From assembly GCF_004362405.1 (NCBI RefSeq), contig NZ_SNXE01000007.1:124001-188000 (forward strand): a stretch of DNA of 64,000 nucleotides. Direction: 5' to 3'. Below, piece after piece: positions 17,633-25,659 of the stretch; within the stretch, counting starts at the first letter, position 1; the number at the start of each line of letters is the position of its first letter. Position numbers and translations under genes: made by a program. Origin of the DNA: Roseateles asaccharophilus (GTDB lineage: Bacteria; Pseudomonadota; Gammaproteobacteria; Burkholderiales; Burkholderiaceae_C). Under the pieces are notes generated by a model. The model saw only the letters and a program-made list of their open reading frames with translations. It did not search any database and was not told where the DNA came from.

Positions 17633-17648
17633 CCCACAGCGACATCTC

Positions 17649-18407
17649 ATGAGAACCCGCCTCATCCCGCGCCTCGATATCAAGGGGCCAAACCTGATTA
17701 AGGGCATCAATCTGGAAGGCTTACGCGTAATCGGAGCCCCCCAGGACTACGCTCGAAAGTACTACGAGCAGGGCGCAGACGAATTGCTCTATGTCGACGT
17801 GGTGGCCAGCCTCTACGGACGCAACAGCCTGCACGACATCGTGCGTCGGGCAGCACAGGATGTGTTCGTCCCCTTGACGGTTACGGGCGGGCTGCGCTCA
17901 GTCGATGACGTTCGCGACATGCTGCGCGCTGGGGCAGACAAGGTCGGCATTAACACCGCCGCAACCAAACGCCCCGAGCTAATCAGTGAGGTGGCGCGCA
18001 AGTTCGGCTCGCAGTGCATGGTGCTCTCCATTGAGGCCAAACGCGTTGCATCTGGTCGCTGGGAGGCCTACACCGACAACGGCCGCGAGCCCACGGGCAT
18101 GGATGTCGTCGAATGGGCGCAACGTGGTGTCGAACTCGGTGCGGGCGAGATCCTGCTGACATCGGTAGACCAAGAAGGAACGCGCGAGGGCTTCGACCTA
18201 GCGCTACTCGCGGCGGTTGCGGGAGTGGTTCCTGTGCCCGTTATCGCCAGCGGTGGAATGGGCCAGCCGCAGGATGCAGTGAAAGCAGTCAGAGAAGGGC
18301 GGGCGGATGCGGTCGCGATGGCCGACATCCTCCACTACAACCGTTCGACGCTCGGGGACATCCGAACCGCAGCGTTGGCCGCAGGCGTAGGTGTGAGAAC
18401 TCAATGA
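17649..18407 (+). CDS. HisF-like subunit of sugar amidination complex (module 1)
   Basis: 252-residue TIM barrel similar to imidazole glycerol phosphate synthase HisF (LIPRLDIKGPNLIKGIN, TVTGGLRSVDDVRDML, GEILLTSVDQEGTREGFD, VIASGGMG). The first HisF catalytic aspartate is retained (RLDIK, residue 10), but the second is glutamate (SIEAKR, near residue 129). With no histidine genes nearby and an amidotransferase gene just upstream, it most likely channels ammonia from the HisH-like partner to the amidotransferase. ATG 17649 is chosen, 16 bp after the amidotransferase stop. The stop overlaps the HisH-like gene by 4 bp. Confidence 0.87.
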   Translation: MRTRLIPRLDIKGPNLIKGINLEGLRVIGAPQDYARKYYEQGADELLYVDVVASLYGRNSLHDIVRRAAQDVFVPLTVTGGLRSVDDVRDMLRAGADKVGINTAATKRPELISEVARKFGSQCMVLSIEAKRVASGRWEAYTDNGREPTGMDVVEWAQRGVELGAGEILLTSVDQEGTREGFDLALLAAVAGVVPVPVIASGGMGQPQDAVKAVREGRADAVAMADILHYNRSTLGDIRTAALAAGVGVRTQ

Positions 18408-19072
18408 AGAAGACCGTCACCATCATCGATTACGGCGTTGGCAATCTTCTGAGCGTCACGCGGGCCTTTGAACATTGCGGCGCCACCGTGAAGCTCGCCC
18501 ACGATGCCTATGACATCGAACGAGCAAGCCACCTCATTTTGCCAGGCGTTGGTGCGTTCGCTGACGGCATGCAAGGGCTCCGGGATCGCGATCTCGTCGA
18601 GCCTATCCGTCGCTATGCAGCCTCGGGACGTCCACTCATGGGGATTTGCCTGGGTATGCAGATGCTGGCCACTGCAAGCGAGGAATTCGGCGAGCACGAG
18701 GGCCTGAACCTGATTCCGGGCCGCGTGCGTGCAATACCGCGCGTCGCGGTAGACGGCTCCGCGCTGAAGACACCGCATATCGGCTGGAGCCCGCTCTACA
18801 AGCAAGCCCAGGTTGACTGGACCGACACCATCCTCGCGGATACCGTGCTCGAAAGCTCGGTCTATCTCGTCCACTCGTTCGCCGTCGAGCTCGACGATTC
18901 AGCAGATCTGTTATCCCACTGCGTCTATGGCGGGCATCGCATCTCGGCCGTGATCCGGCGCAACTCAGTCGTCGGTTGCCAGTTCCATCCAGAGAAGAGT
19001 GGCCCAGTTGGACTGAAGATCATCGCCGGCTTCCTAACCCAGGACGAGCTGGACCGGGCCTCGGTGACGTAG
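18404..19072 (+). CDS. HisH-like glutamine amidotransferase (module 1)
   Basis: 222-residue class I glutaminase. The nucleophile elbow is GICLGMQML (Cys near residue 82) and the His-Glu pair is in CQFHPEKSG, so the catalytic triad is complete. It should release ammonia from glutamine for the HisF-like barrel encoded just before it. Both genes overlap in an ATGA. The stop TAG shares its last base with the GTG start of the flippase gene, so this module is physically built into the polysaccharide operon. Confidence 0.88.
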   Translation: MKKTVTIIDYGVGNLLSVTRAFEHCGATVKLAHDAYDIERASHLILPGVGAFADGMQGLRDRDLVEPIRRYAASGRPLMGICLGMQMLATASEEFGEHEGLNLIPGRVRAIPRVAVDGSALKTPHIGWSPLYKQAQVDWTDTILADTVLESSVYLVHSFAVELDDSADLLSHCVYGGHRISAVIRRNSVVGCQFHPEKSGPVGLKIIAGFLTQDELDRASVT

Positions 19073-20337
19073 TGGCATCCTTCCTGCGCAGCGGCGGCAT
19101 CTACGTTGGTGCCGCGGCGATGAATGCGATCATTCCTTTCCTCGCCCTGCCGCCTCTCGTCCGCACGCTGGGTCCCGAAGAGTTCGGCAAGGTGGGGGTC
19201 TACCTTGCGCTGATCAACATCGCCACGGTGGTAGCCGGGCTGAGCGTGCACGGCATCATCAGCGTCGTGCACTTCAGGGATGGCGCACATGCTGTGCCGG
19301 CCTATGTGCGGGGCGCATTGCGCACCGTGGCACTGACGGGGTTCCCGCTGCTATTGGGCTGCCTGCTTTTCGCCCCGCTTCTCGAACGCCTCACCGGGCT
19401 AGCGGCCGGCTGGGTGTGGACCATCGCGCTGGTCGCGTGTGCCCAGTTCATCGTGTCGCTGAGCATGGCCATTTTCCAGGCCCGGGAGCAGCCACTTCGC
19501 TACGCAACGCTGCAGGTGGGCGTTACGGCCGGATGGGCTGCGCTCTCAATCCTGCTCGTGTGCAGCGCCGGCATGGACTGGGTCGGTCGGGCCCTAGGCC
19601 AATTGATCGCCACGATGGTCGTCGCGCTGGGGGCGCTGTACCTACTGCACCGTGAAGGCATGCTGTCGGCATCGACCGGGACAGCGCCGCTGTCCGCGCT
19701 GCTACGCTTCGGGTTGCCGCTGGTGCCTCACTCCATCGCGGGCGCCATCATGGCGGGAGCAGATCGGCTGCTCCTTTCCAGCATCGGTACGACGGAGATG
19801 GCGGGACAATACTTCGCGGCCTTCCAGATAAGCGCCGTGATTACCGTGGGCGCAGCAGCGATCAACCAGGCCTGGGTGCCCTGGATCTACCGTCGTCTCG
19901 CGTCGCCCTCACGCGAATCTGCTGTCGAGATCGTCCGCGCCACTTTCGCGCTGAATGCCGCCTTGCTGCTTGCCGCGCTAGTGCTAGCGCTAGCCGCGCC
20001 CTGGATAATTAAACTTGTCGCAGGCGAGCACTACGCCGAAGCCGTGCCCGTATTGCGTTGGCTGGCGCCTGCCGCGGCCTTTTCCGGCATGTACTACTTC
20101 GTCACGAACTACCTTTTTTACACCGGAAAGACAGGCGTGCTGTCGACGATCACGTTTTTCACCGCCGCGCTGCAGGTCGGACTGCTGCTGGTCTGCGTAC
20201 CGAGGTGGGGCATCAGCGGCGCCGGGTTCTCAACACTGGCTGCCGCTATGGTTTATTGGATGGCGACTTGGTTCGCCGCGCATCAGGTCTCGCCCATGCC
20301 GTGGATGAACGCTTTTCGCAAAGGGCCGTCGGCATGA
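19072..20337 (+). CDS. wzx: Wzx-type oligosaccharide flippase (cluster 1)
   Basis: 421-residue polytopic membrane protein, about 12 hydrophobic helices, of the MATE/MOP polysaccharide transporter superfamily. The N-terminus (FLRSGGIYVGAAAMNAIIPF, TLGPEEFGKVGVYLALINI) has the usual Wzx pattern. It should flip the undecaprenyl-linked repeat unit across the inner membrane. I chose GTG 19072, which overlaps the HisH stop by one base; an open frame continues upstream to 18976 but overlaps coding sequence and lacks membrane-protein character. A second flippase is encoded at 35538-36818. Confidence 0.87.
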   Translation: MASFLRSGGIYVGAAAMNAIIPFLALPPLVRTLGPEEFGKVGVYLALINIATVVAGLSVHGIISVVHFRDGAHAVPAYVRGALRTVALTGFPLLLGCLLFAPLLERLTGLAAGWVWTIALVACAQFIVSLSMAIFQAREQPLRYATLQVGVTAGWAALSILLVCSAGMDWVGRALGQLIATMVVALGALYLLHREGMLSASTGTAPLSALLRFGLPLVPHSIAGAIMAGADRLLLSSIGTTEMAGQYFAAFQISAVITVGAAAINQAWVPWIYRRLASPSRESAVEIVRATFALNAALLLAALVLALAAPWIIKLVAGEHYAEAVPVLRWLAPAAAFSGMYYFVTNYLFYTGKTGVLSTITFFTAALQVGLLLVCVPRWGISGAGFSTLAAAMVYWMATWFAAHQVSPMPWMNAFRKGPSA

Positions 20338-21818
20338 CAGCCCCCTCCCTGGACGCGCGCGCCATCGCCTCCCATGTGCTTGCCATCGAGCGGGGACTGG
20401 ACTTGGACTCGCCGGATTGGCGCGTGGGCGACGTCCACCTCTGGCCGCTCTACCGGCTCGAGCTGTACCGTATGCTATTTGTCTGCCATGCCGGTCCACC
20501 CAGCAAGGGCGTACGCCGGCCGGAGATCGGGCCCGTATTCCGCCGCACCGAATCCTCGTCGCCTGCCGCAGACGCGGACTCGCCAGTCTGGCTGGTGTCC
20601 GACGGCATTTCGTTTGCGGCGCTGGGCGATGACCAGATGGAACGCTTCTGCGGTCCGCTGCACCAAGCCCTGCGCGACATAGGCGTCGATTCCGTGCTCG
20701 TCGACCGTGGCAGCCCGCAACGGCGACGAGGTACCACGCCTACGCGCTGGTGGATGCCATTGACGCATCGCGCCAAGTTGTCCGGTGCGCTGCGGGCCGC
20801 CTTCTTGCCGGACCGCCGGCACCAGCGACTTGTCGAACAGGTCCGACTTGCTGCCGGACGCTCGGGAATCGTCTTGCCGCCCCTTAGCGCCAAGCGGTTC
20901 AACGCAATGACCAACGCAGTGCTGTCGCTAGCCTCGACGTTAGCAGTAAGGATGCGGCGCGAGCGGGTGCGTGCAGTGTTTGTCGTCGGCTACTACGACG
21001 TCGGTGGCTACGCGTACGTCCTGGCGGCACATCGGGCGGGCGCCGCCTCAATCGACGTGCAGCATGGCGTGACTGGCGACCTGCACATGGCCTACGCCGA
21101 CTGGCACGTCGAACCGGCCGGCGGCCTCGCGTTGCTACCCCGCTTCTTCTGGTGCTGGGCCGATGACGATGCCCGAGTCGTCGAGCGCTGGGTGGGATCT
21201 CATGCGTTGGCAACCCGCCAGGCATTCGTCGGAGGCCACCCGTTCTTGGAAGCCTGGCGCACGGGTTCGATCCGCTTGTCGGAGGATGCGCAGCAAGCGC
21301 TTGACCGCCTGCGTATCAGCGCCGAAGGCCGCCCGCCAGTGCTGGTGACCCTCCAACCTCACCTGACGACGGAGGAATCGCTGGCGCCACTGCTTCAAGC
21401 GTGGATCCAGCAGCCCAAGGTCGCGTGGTGGCTGCGGCTGCATCCGTTGGCGACAGACGATCGCGCGGGCATCGAAGCGCTGCTGGCAAGTCATGGTGTC
21501 ACACACTGGAACATCACTGACGCCACCTCGCTGCCCCTGCCGGTGCTTTTGCGGGATACAGCCGCGCACGCCACTCACAGTTCCAGCACTGTCATCGAAG
21601 CAGAGTTGCTCGGCATCCCTTCGCTCGTGTGGTCGGACTACGGCGAGCAACTCTTCGAGGCTCACATCCGCCGCGGTGTGGCCATCCGTGTGTCCGATGG
21701 CGACAGCTTCGTGCGCACGCTGCCGCAGCGCTGCGATATTGCACATCATTCGATCTCCGCTTCAGAGCCGTCGCGACTGACTGGCGTCCTGCAAACCATC
21801 CTCCAAGCCGCACAATGA
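20334..21818 (+). CDS. Probable glycosyltransferase of unrecognised family, candidate nonulosonic acid transferase
   Basis: 494 residues, soluble. I cannot assign a family with confidence. The C-terminal half has GT-B-like features: FVVGYYDVGGYAYVLAAHRA and SIDVQHGVTGDLH, then VTLQPHLTTEESLAPLL, WWLRLHPLATDD and ATHSSSTVIEAELLGIPSLVWSD. The last resembles the HxSSxxxEA region seen in CDP-glycerol and capsule transferases and in some sialyltransferases. It follows wzx by a 4-bp overlap and precedes a second HisH gene by another. As only one other glycosyltransferase is recognisable in this cluster, it is a good candidate to use CMP-legionaminate, but this is inference. Confidence 0.6.
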   Translation: MTAPSLDARAIASHVLAIERGLDLDSPDWRVGDVHLWPLYRLELYRMLFVCHAGPPSKGVRRPEIGPVFRRTESSSPAADADSPVWLVSDGISFAALGDDQMERFCGPLHQALRDIGVDSVLVDRGSPQRRRGTTPTRWWMPLTHRAKLSGALRAAFLPDRRHQRLVEQVRLAAGRSGIVLPPLSAKRFNAMTNAVLSLASTLAVRMRRERVRAVFVVGYYDVGGYAYVLAAHRAGAASIDVQHGVTGDLHMAYADWHVEPAGGLALLPRFFWCWADDDARVVERWVGSHALATRQAFVGGHPFLEAWRTGSIRLSEDAQQALDRLRISAEGRPPVLVTLQPHLTTEESLAPLLQAWIQQPKVAWWLRLHPLATDDRAGIEALLASHGVTHWNITDATSLPLPVLLRDTAAHATHSSSTVIEAELLGIPSLVWSDYGEQLFEAHIRRGVAIRVSDGDSFVRTLPQRCDIAHHSISASEPSRLTGVLQTILQAAQ

Positions 21819-22447
21819 TCGTCATCGTCGACTACAAGACCGCGAACCTCGGTTCCATCGTGAACATGTTCAAGCGCATCGGCGTCGCCGCACGCGTTGC
21901 AGAGCGACCTGCCGAGCTCGACGGCGCCACTCACATCCTGCTTCCGGGCATCGGCCATTTCGACACCTGCGCGCGTAATCTACGCCAACTGGGGTTTGCA
22001 GACGCACTTGCGCCGCTCGTACATGAGCGGCGTCTGCCGCTGCTCGGCATCTGTGTCGGTGCGCAGTTGCTGACGCGAGGTAGCGAAGAAGGCAACGAGC
22101 CCGGCTTGGGCTGGATCGATGCTGACACGCGGCGTTTTCCCGCCATCGACCGGCCCGACTACAAAGTGCCGCATATGGGCTGGAACCTCGCCGAGCCGCC
22201 AGCACCCCATGCTCTGTTCATGAACTTCGAAGGGCCGGCACGCTTTTATTTCGTCCACTCATACTTCATGAGCGCCGACCGCCCCGAATCAGTGCTCAGC
22301 CGCACGACACACGGCGTCGAGTTCGCCTCGGGCATCACGCGGAATAACATCGCCGGTGTCCAGTTTCACCCCGAGAAGAGCCACCGCTTCGGTATGCAGT
22401 TACTGCGGAATTTTGCTGCCACGCACAGCCCCGAGGGAGTCCGTTGA
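21815..22447 (+). CDS. HisH-like glutamine amidotransferase (module 2)
   Basis: 210-residue class I glutaminase with nucleophile elbow LLGICVGAQLLTRGSEEG and His-Glu in VQFHPEKSH; the triad is complete. It differs throughout from the module 1 HisH, for example YKTANLGSIVNMFKRIG against YGVGNLLSVTRAFEHCG, so the pair is not a recent duplication. Expected role: supply ammonia to the HisF2-like barrel and amidotransferase encoded next. Starts in an ATGA overlap with the glycosyltransferase gene and ends one base before the next start codon. Confidence 0.88.
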   Translation: MIVIVDYKTANLGSIVNMFKRIGVAARVAERPAELDGATHILLPGIGHFDTCARNLRQLGFADALAPLVHERRLPLLGICVGAQLLTRGSEEGNEPGLGWIDADTRRFPAIDRPDYKVPHMGWNLAEPPAPHALFMNFEGPARFYFVHSYFMSADRPESVLSRTTHGVEFASGITRNNIAGVQFHPEKSHRFGMQLLRNFAATHSPEGVR

Positions 22448-22448
22448 G

Positions 22449-23234
22449 ATGCTGCGCGCTCGTTTCATTCCCACGCTGTTGCTAAAAGGCAGCGGCTTGT
22501 ACAAGACGGTGAAGTTTAAGAACGAGACATATATTGGTGACCCGATCAACGCCGTTCGCATCTTCAACGACAAGGCCGTTGACGAACTGATCCTGCTGGA
22601 CATAGACGCGCATTCGCACGGTCGTGGCCCCAACTTCGATCTAATTGCCGACATCACCAGCGAAGCCTTTGTGCCGCTCTGCTACGGCGGTGGCGTCACG
22701 ACACTGGAGCAGATTGAGCGCCTATTCAAACTGGGCGTAGAAAAGATTGCCATCAATTCCGCTGCAGTCGGTGCACTAACGCTAGTTTCGGAAGCCTCTA
22801 AGATCTACGGCAACCAGAGCATTGTGGTCGGTATCGACGTAAGAAAGAGCTTCTTCGGTAAGCACGAACGCTTCATCAAATCTGCCCAGGTCAATACGAA
22901 GGAAGACCCAGTCGATGTCGCCCTCCGCGCGGAACACGCCGGCGCGGGCGAGTTGATGGTCTATAGCGTAGACCGCGACGGCACAATGCAGGGCTACGAC
23001 ATCGCCTTGACACGCAGCGTGGCACAGGCGGTGCAGGTTCCTGTCATTGCCTGCGGAGGTGCTGGCAGCTTGGCCGACATGATCCAAGTAATTGATGAAG
23101 GACACGCGGCTTCGGCCGCCGCCGGCAGCCTATTCGTTTTTCAGGGCAAGCATAGAGCGGTTCTGATCACCTATCCAGAAGAACAAGCGCTGGCGCAGGC
23201 CATCGCCCACAGCAAATCATTCGAACAACCATGA
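22449..23234 (+). CDS. AglZ/HisF2-like subunit of sugar amidination complex (module 2)
   Basis: 261-residue TIM barrel of the HisF2/AglZ type (FIPTLLLKGSGLYKTVKFKN, YIGDPINAVRIFNDKAVDEL, CYGGGVTTLEQIERLF, YSVDRDGTMQGYD). The first HisF catalytic aspartate is replaced by leucine at position 11 (TLLLK), while the second is retained (GIDVRK). This is the mirror image of the module 1 protein. Proteins of this type are associated with acetamidino sugar formation beside WbpG-like enzymes, and here the WbpG-like gene overlaps its stop by 4 bp. A role in histidine biosynthesis is therefore unlikely. Confidence 0.87.
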   Translation: MLRARFIPTLLLKGSGLYKTVKFKNETYIGDPINAVRIFNDKAVDELILLDIDAHSHGRGPNFDLIADITSEAFVPLCYGGGVTTLEQIERLFKLGVEKIAINSAAVGALTLVSEASKIYGNQSIVVGIDVRKSFFGKHERFIKSAQVNTKEDPVDVALRAEHAGAGELMVYSVDRDGTMQGYDIALTRSVAQAVQVPVIACGGAGSLADMIQVIDEGHAASAAAGSLFVFQGKHRAVLITYPEEQALAQAIAHSKSFEQP

Positions 23235-24340
23235 ACAGCGCTTACCAAATTTGCACGCGATGCGTGATGGACACCACCGCTCCGGGAATTGAGTTCGACT
23301 CGACGGGGATCTGCAACTACTGCAAGAGCCACGAGGAGAAAGTCGCGGCGACGCCGCTGTATCAAGGCGGTGCCGAAGAAAAACTCAGGCAACTGGTAGC
23401 GCGCCTGCAGTCGGAGAAACGGGGGGAATATGACAGCATCGTCGGCCTGAGCGGCGGGGTTGACAGTTCGTACGTGGCCTATCAGGCCGTCAAATTAGGT
23501 TTGAAGCCTCTGGCGGTCCATTTCGACAACGGATGGAACTCAGAGCTTGCCGTCAAAAATATCGAACAAATCGTCAAGCGTCTGGGCTTAGACCTGTTGA
23601 CCTTTGTCATCGACTGGGAAGAGTTCAAGGACATCCAGCGATCTTTCTTCAAGGCCCATGTGATCGACATTGAGATGGTGACCGATCACGCGATTTTCGC
23701 GGCCATGTACCAGATCGCCAATAAGCACAAGATTCGCTACATCCTGTCAGGCACGAATGCGGCCACTGAAGGGATCATGCCAGCGGCCTGGCAGCACTTC
23801 AAGTTCGACCTTCGCAATCTCAAGGCAATCCACAGGCAGTTCGGCACGCGCCCCATCAAGCGTTACCCGACGCTGAGCGTTTGGGAAATGGCCTGGAATC
23901 ATTATGTACGTGGCGCCAAGTCAGTCAGCCTGCTGAACTACTTGCCCTACCGCAAAGACGAGGCCATGCGCACGCTCAAGGACGAATTGGGTTGGCAGTA
24001 TTACGGTGGTAAGCATTACGAATCGACATTTACAAAGTTCTATCAGGCCCACATTCTTCCAGCCAAATTTGGCGTCGACAAACGCCGCATCCATCTCTCG
24101 GATCTAATCATGAATGGCGAGGTGACGCGCGAGGAAGCGCTTTCAGATCTCCATAAGCCGCTGTACGAGCCGTTGCAACTGGAACAGGACCAAGACTACG
24201 TACGCAAGAAATTGGGATTCTCCAAAGAGGATTTCCAAGCTTACATGTCGTCCCCCCCCGTCAGTCACTACGAATATCCGTCGTACGCCAAGCTAGCGCA
24301 GCGACTCGTGAGTGTCCACAAAAAGCGCCTACATAAGTGA
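23231..24340 (+). CDS. N-acetyl sugar amidotransferase, WbpG-like (module 2)
   Basis: 369 residues. CTRCVMDTTAPGIEFDSTG and GICNYC give two CxxC pairs; the PP-loop is GLSGGVDSSYVAYQ; later FDNGWNSELAVKNIEQIVKRL and LSGTNAATEG are typical of the WbpG/WbuX family. Pseudomonas WbpG with HisH2/HisF2 turns the 3-acetamido group of a 2,3-diacetamido uronic acid into an acetamidino group. The WbpB/D/E genes at 6.95-9.62 kb provide such a substrate, so I infer that module 2 acts on the uronic acid. The stop overlaps the GTG start of the next gene. Confidence 0.88.
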   Translation: MNSAYQICTRCVMDTTAPGIEFDSTGICNYCKSHEEKVAATPLYQGGAEEKLRQLVARLQSEKRGEYDSIVGLSGGVDSSYVAYQAVKLGLKPLAVHFDNGWNSELAVKNIEQIVKRLGLDLLTFVIDWEEFKDIQRSFFKAHVIDIEMVTDHAIFAAMYQIANKHKIRYILSGTNAATEGIMPAAWQHFKFDLRNLKAIHRQFGTRPIKRYPTLSVWEMAWNHYVRGAKSVSLLNYLPYRKDEAMRTLKDELGWQYYGGKHYESTFTKFYQAHILPAKFGVDKRRIHLSDLIMNGEVTREEALSDLHKPLYEPLQLEQDQDYVRKKLGFSKEDFQAYMSSPPVSHYEYPSYAKLAQRLVSVHKKRLHK

Positions 24341-25659
24341 CTAGCAACGGCCTCCTCGGGGCAGCCTCACCCGACCGCCCACGGCGTATGCTGTGGGTCT
24401 GGTACGGGCTTGTACTCGTGGCGACGTGGAATGCGGTGCTGCGCCCCTCAGCGAACATTCCGATTACCCCGTACTACTTGCTAATGCCGTTCGTCGGTGC
24501 CCTGATGGTTTCACGCTCTGCTTGGGCCAGTCGCTGGTTTCTATGGCTTGCACTTTTCGGGGTTTACGGTTTAGTCGTAGGCACGTGCTACGGCGTGCCG
24601 GTGAGCATGCAGGCCGCACAGTTGCTGAAGTACGCACAGTTGACCACCTTCTTGGGACTCTTAGTCTGGCTCGGTCGAATCGACCCCGGTTCCCGGCACC
24701 GACTTCAAAGAATAGTGCTTGCACTGACGGCGACGGCCTTCGTCATTGCTTCAATCCAACAGCTTACGGGCCTAGAGTTTCCCACCGTTGTAAACGAGGA
24801 GAGTAGCCTATGGCTGAACACCTTCTTCTTTACGCCCAACGATCTGGCGCTCTTTCTGTGCGGCGCGTTCTGCCTCGTGCTCTGCAGCGACAATGCTCTA
24901 TGGAAAAAGACTCTTTTCTTCTTGGCGTTTATTGCACTGAACTTGCGCAACGATGCTAAGGCAGCAATCTTGGCTTCGCTCTTGATGATCGGCATGTTTG
25001 CACTGTTATTAGCATGCCGAAGCCTAAATATAAGACCGTTGATTGGTCTCTTGACCCTCGTCGTACTGATGCCCCTGTCCGTAGTCGCCATGAACGACAC
25101 CATCGTTAAGATTGGAGAAACGGAGTTTGATTTCATCCAGCTTTTTCAAGACCCACTGAATCGACTCGCTAATCTAGAGCCCTATGATCTCGGCGGTTCC
25201 ATCTTTGACCGAACGGACGCGCTTATCCATTCAATCGAGGCGCTCAAATCGAACCATTGGCTTGGACTCGGGCCGGCAGGCTCCGTGCACACGCTCTCGT
25301 TGCCAAACTTCGAGCTATTAACTGCTAAGAGCCTACACAACGCCATTGCTGAGGTTTTGATCGAGTTTGGACCAGCTGCACTGATGCTGGCATTTATTCT
25401 GCTTCGCCCTTACGCTCAAGCCTTACTAAGTAAGCGACCAACGCCCCACCAGATGGGATTGATGTGCTTTGTAGCAGCCGCACCACTTCTCTCGGTGTCC
25501 CAGTCATCTGGCTACATCTCAAACTACGCATTCTGGCTAACTGCATATCTTATATGGAGCCCATGGAGCGATCGAAAGACTAGCGCACCATTTATGCTGC
25601 CAACAATCGCCCCATACTCACCTATACCCGTTGATTCTCGCGCAAGGGCCATTCACTAA
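24337..25659 (+). CDS. Candidate Wzy O-antigen/exopolysaccharide polymerase
   Basis: 440-residue polytopic membrane protein starting with GTG in a GTGA overlap. Around ten hydrophobic helices and a long periplasmic loop (about 255-330) followed by KSLHNAIAEVLIEFGPAALM match the O-antigen polymerase/ligase (Wzy_C-like) pattern, where an HN motif after the big loop is common. It is the only such protein in the window. Its position among flippase and transferase genes supports polymerase over ligase (WaaL), which usually lies elsewhere. The gene is visibly richer in A and T than its neighbours, as is usual for wzy. Confidence 0.75.
   Translation: MTSNGLLGAASPDRPRRMLWVWYGLVLVATWNAVLRPSANIPITPYYLLMPFVGALMVSRSAWASRWFLWLALFGVYGLVVGTCYGVPVSMQAAQLLKYAQLTTFLGLLVWLGRIDPGSRHRLQRIVLALTATAFVIASIQQLTGLEFPTVVNEESSLWLNTFFFTPNDLALFLCGAFCLVLCSDNALWKKTLFFLAFIALNLRNDAKAAILASLLMIGMFALLLACRSLNIRPLIGLLTLVVLMPLSVVAMNDTIVKIGETEFDFIQLFQDPLNRLANLEPYDLGGSIFDRTDALIHSIEALKSNHWLGLGPAGSVHTLSLPNFELLTAKSLHNAIAEVLIEFGPAALMLAFILLRPYAQALLSKRPTPHQMGLMCFVAAAPLLSVSQSSGYISNYAFWLTAYLIWSPWSDRKTSAPFMLPTIAPYSPIPVDSRARAIH

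Noticed and set aside
17649-19072. Histidine biosynthesis hisF/hisH
   Set aside because: No other his gene is nearby, an amidotransferase gene is directly adjacent, and the HisF-like protein has Glu in place of a catalytic Asp; a sugar amidination role fits better.
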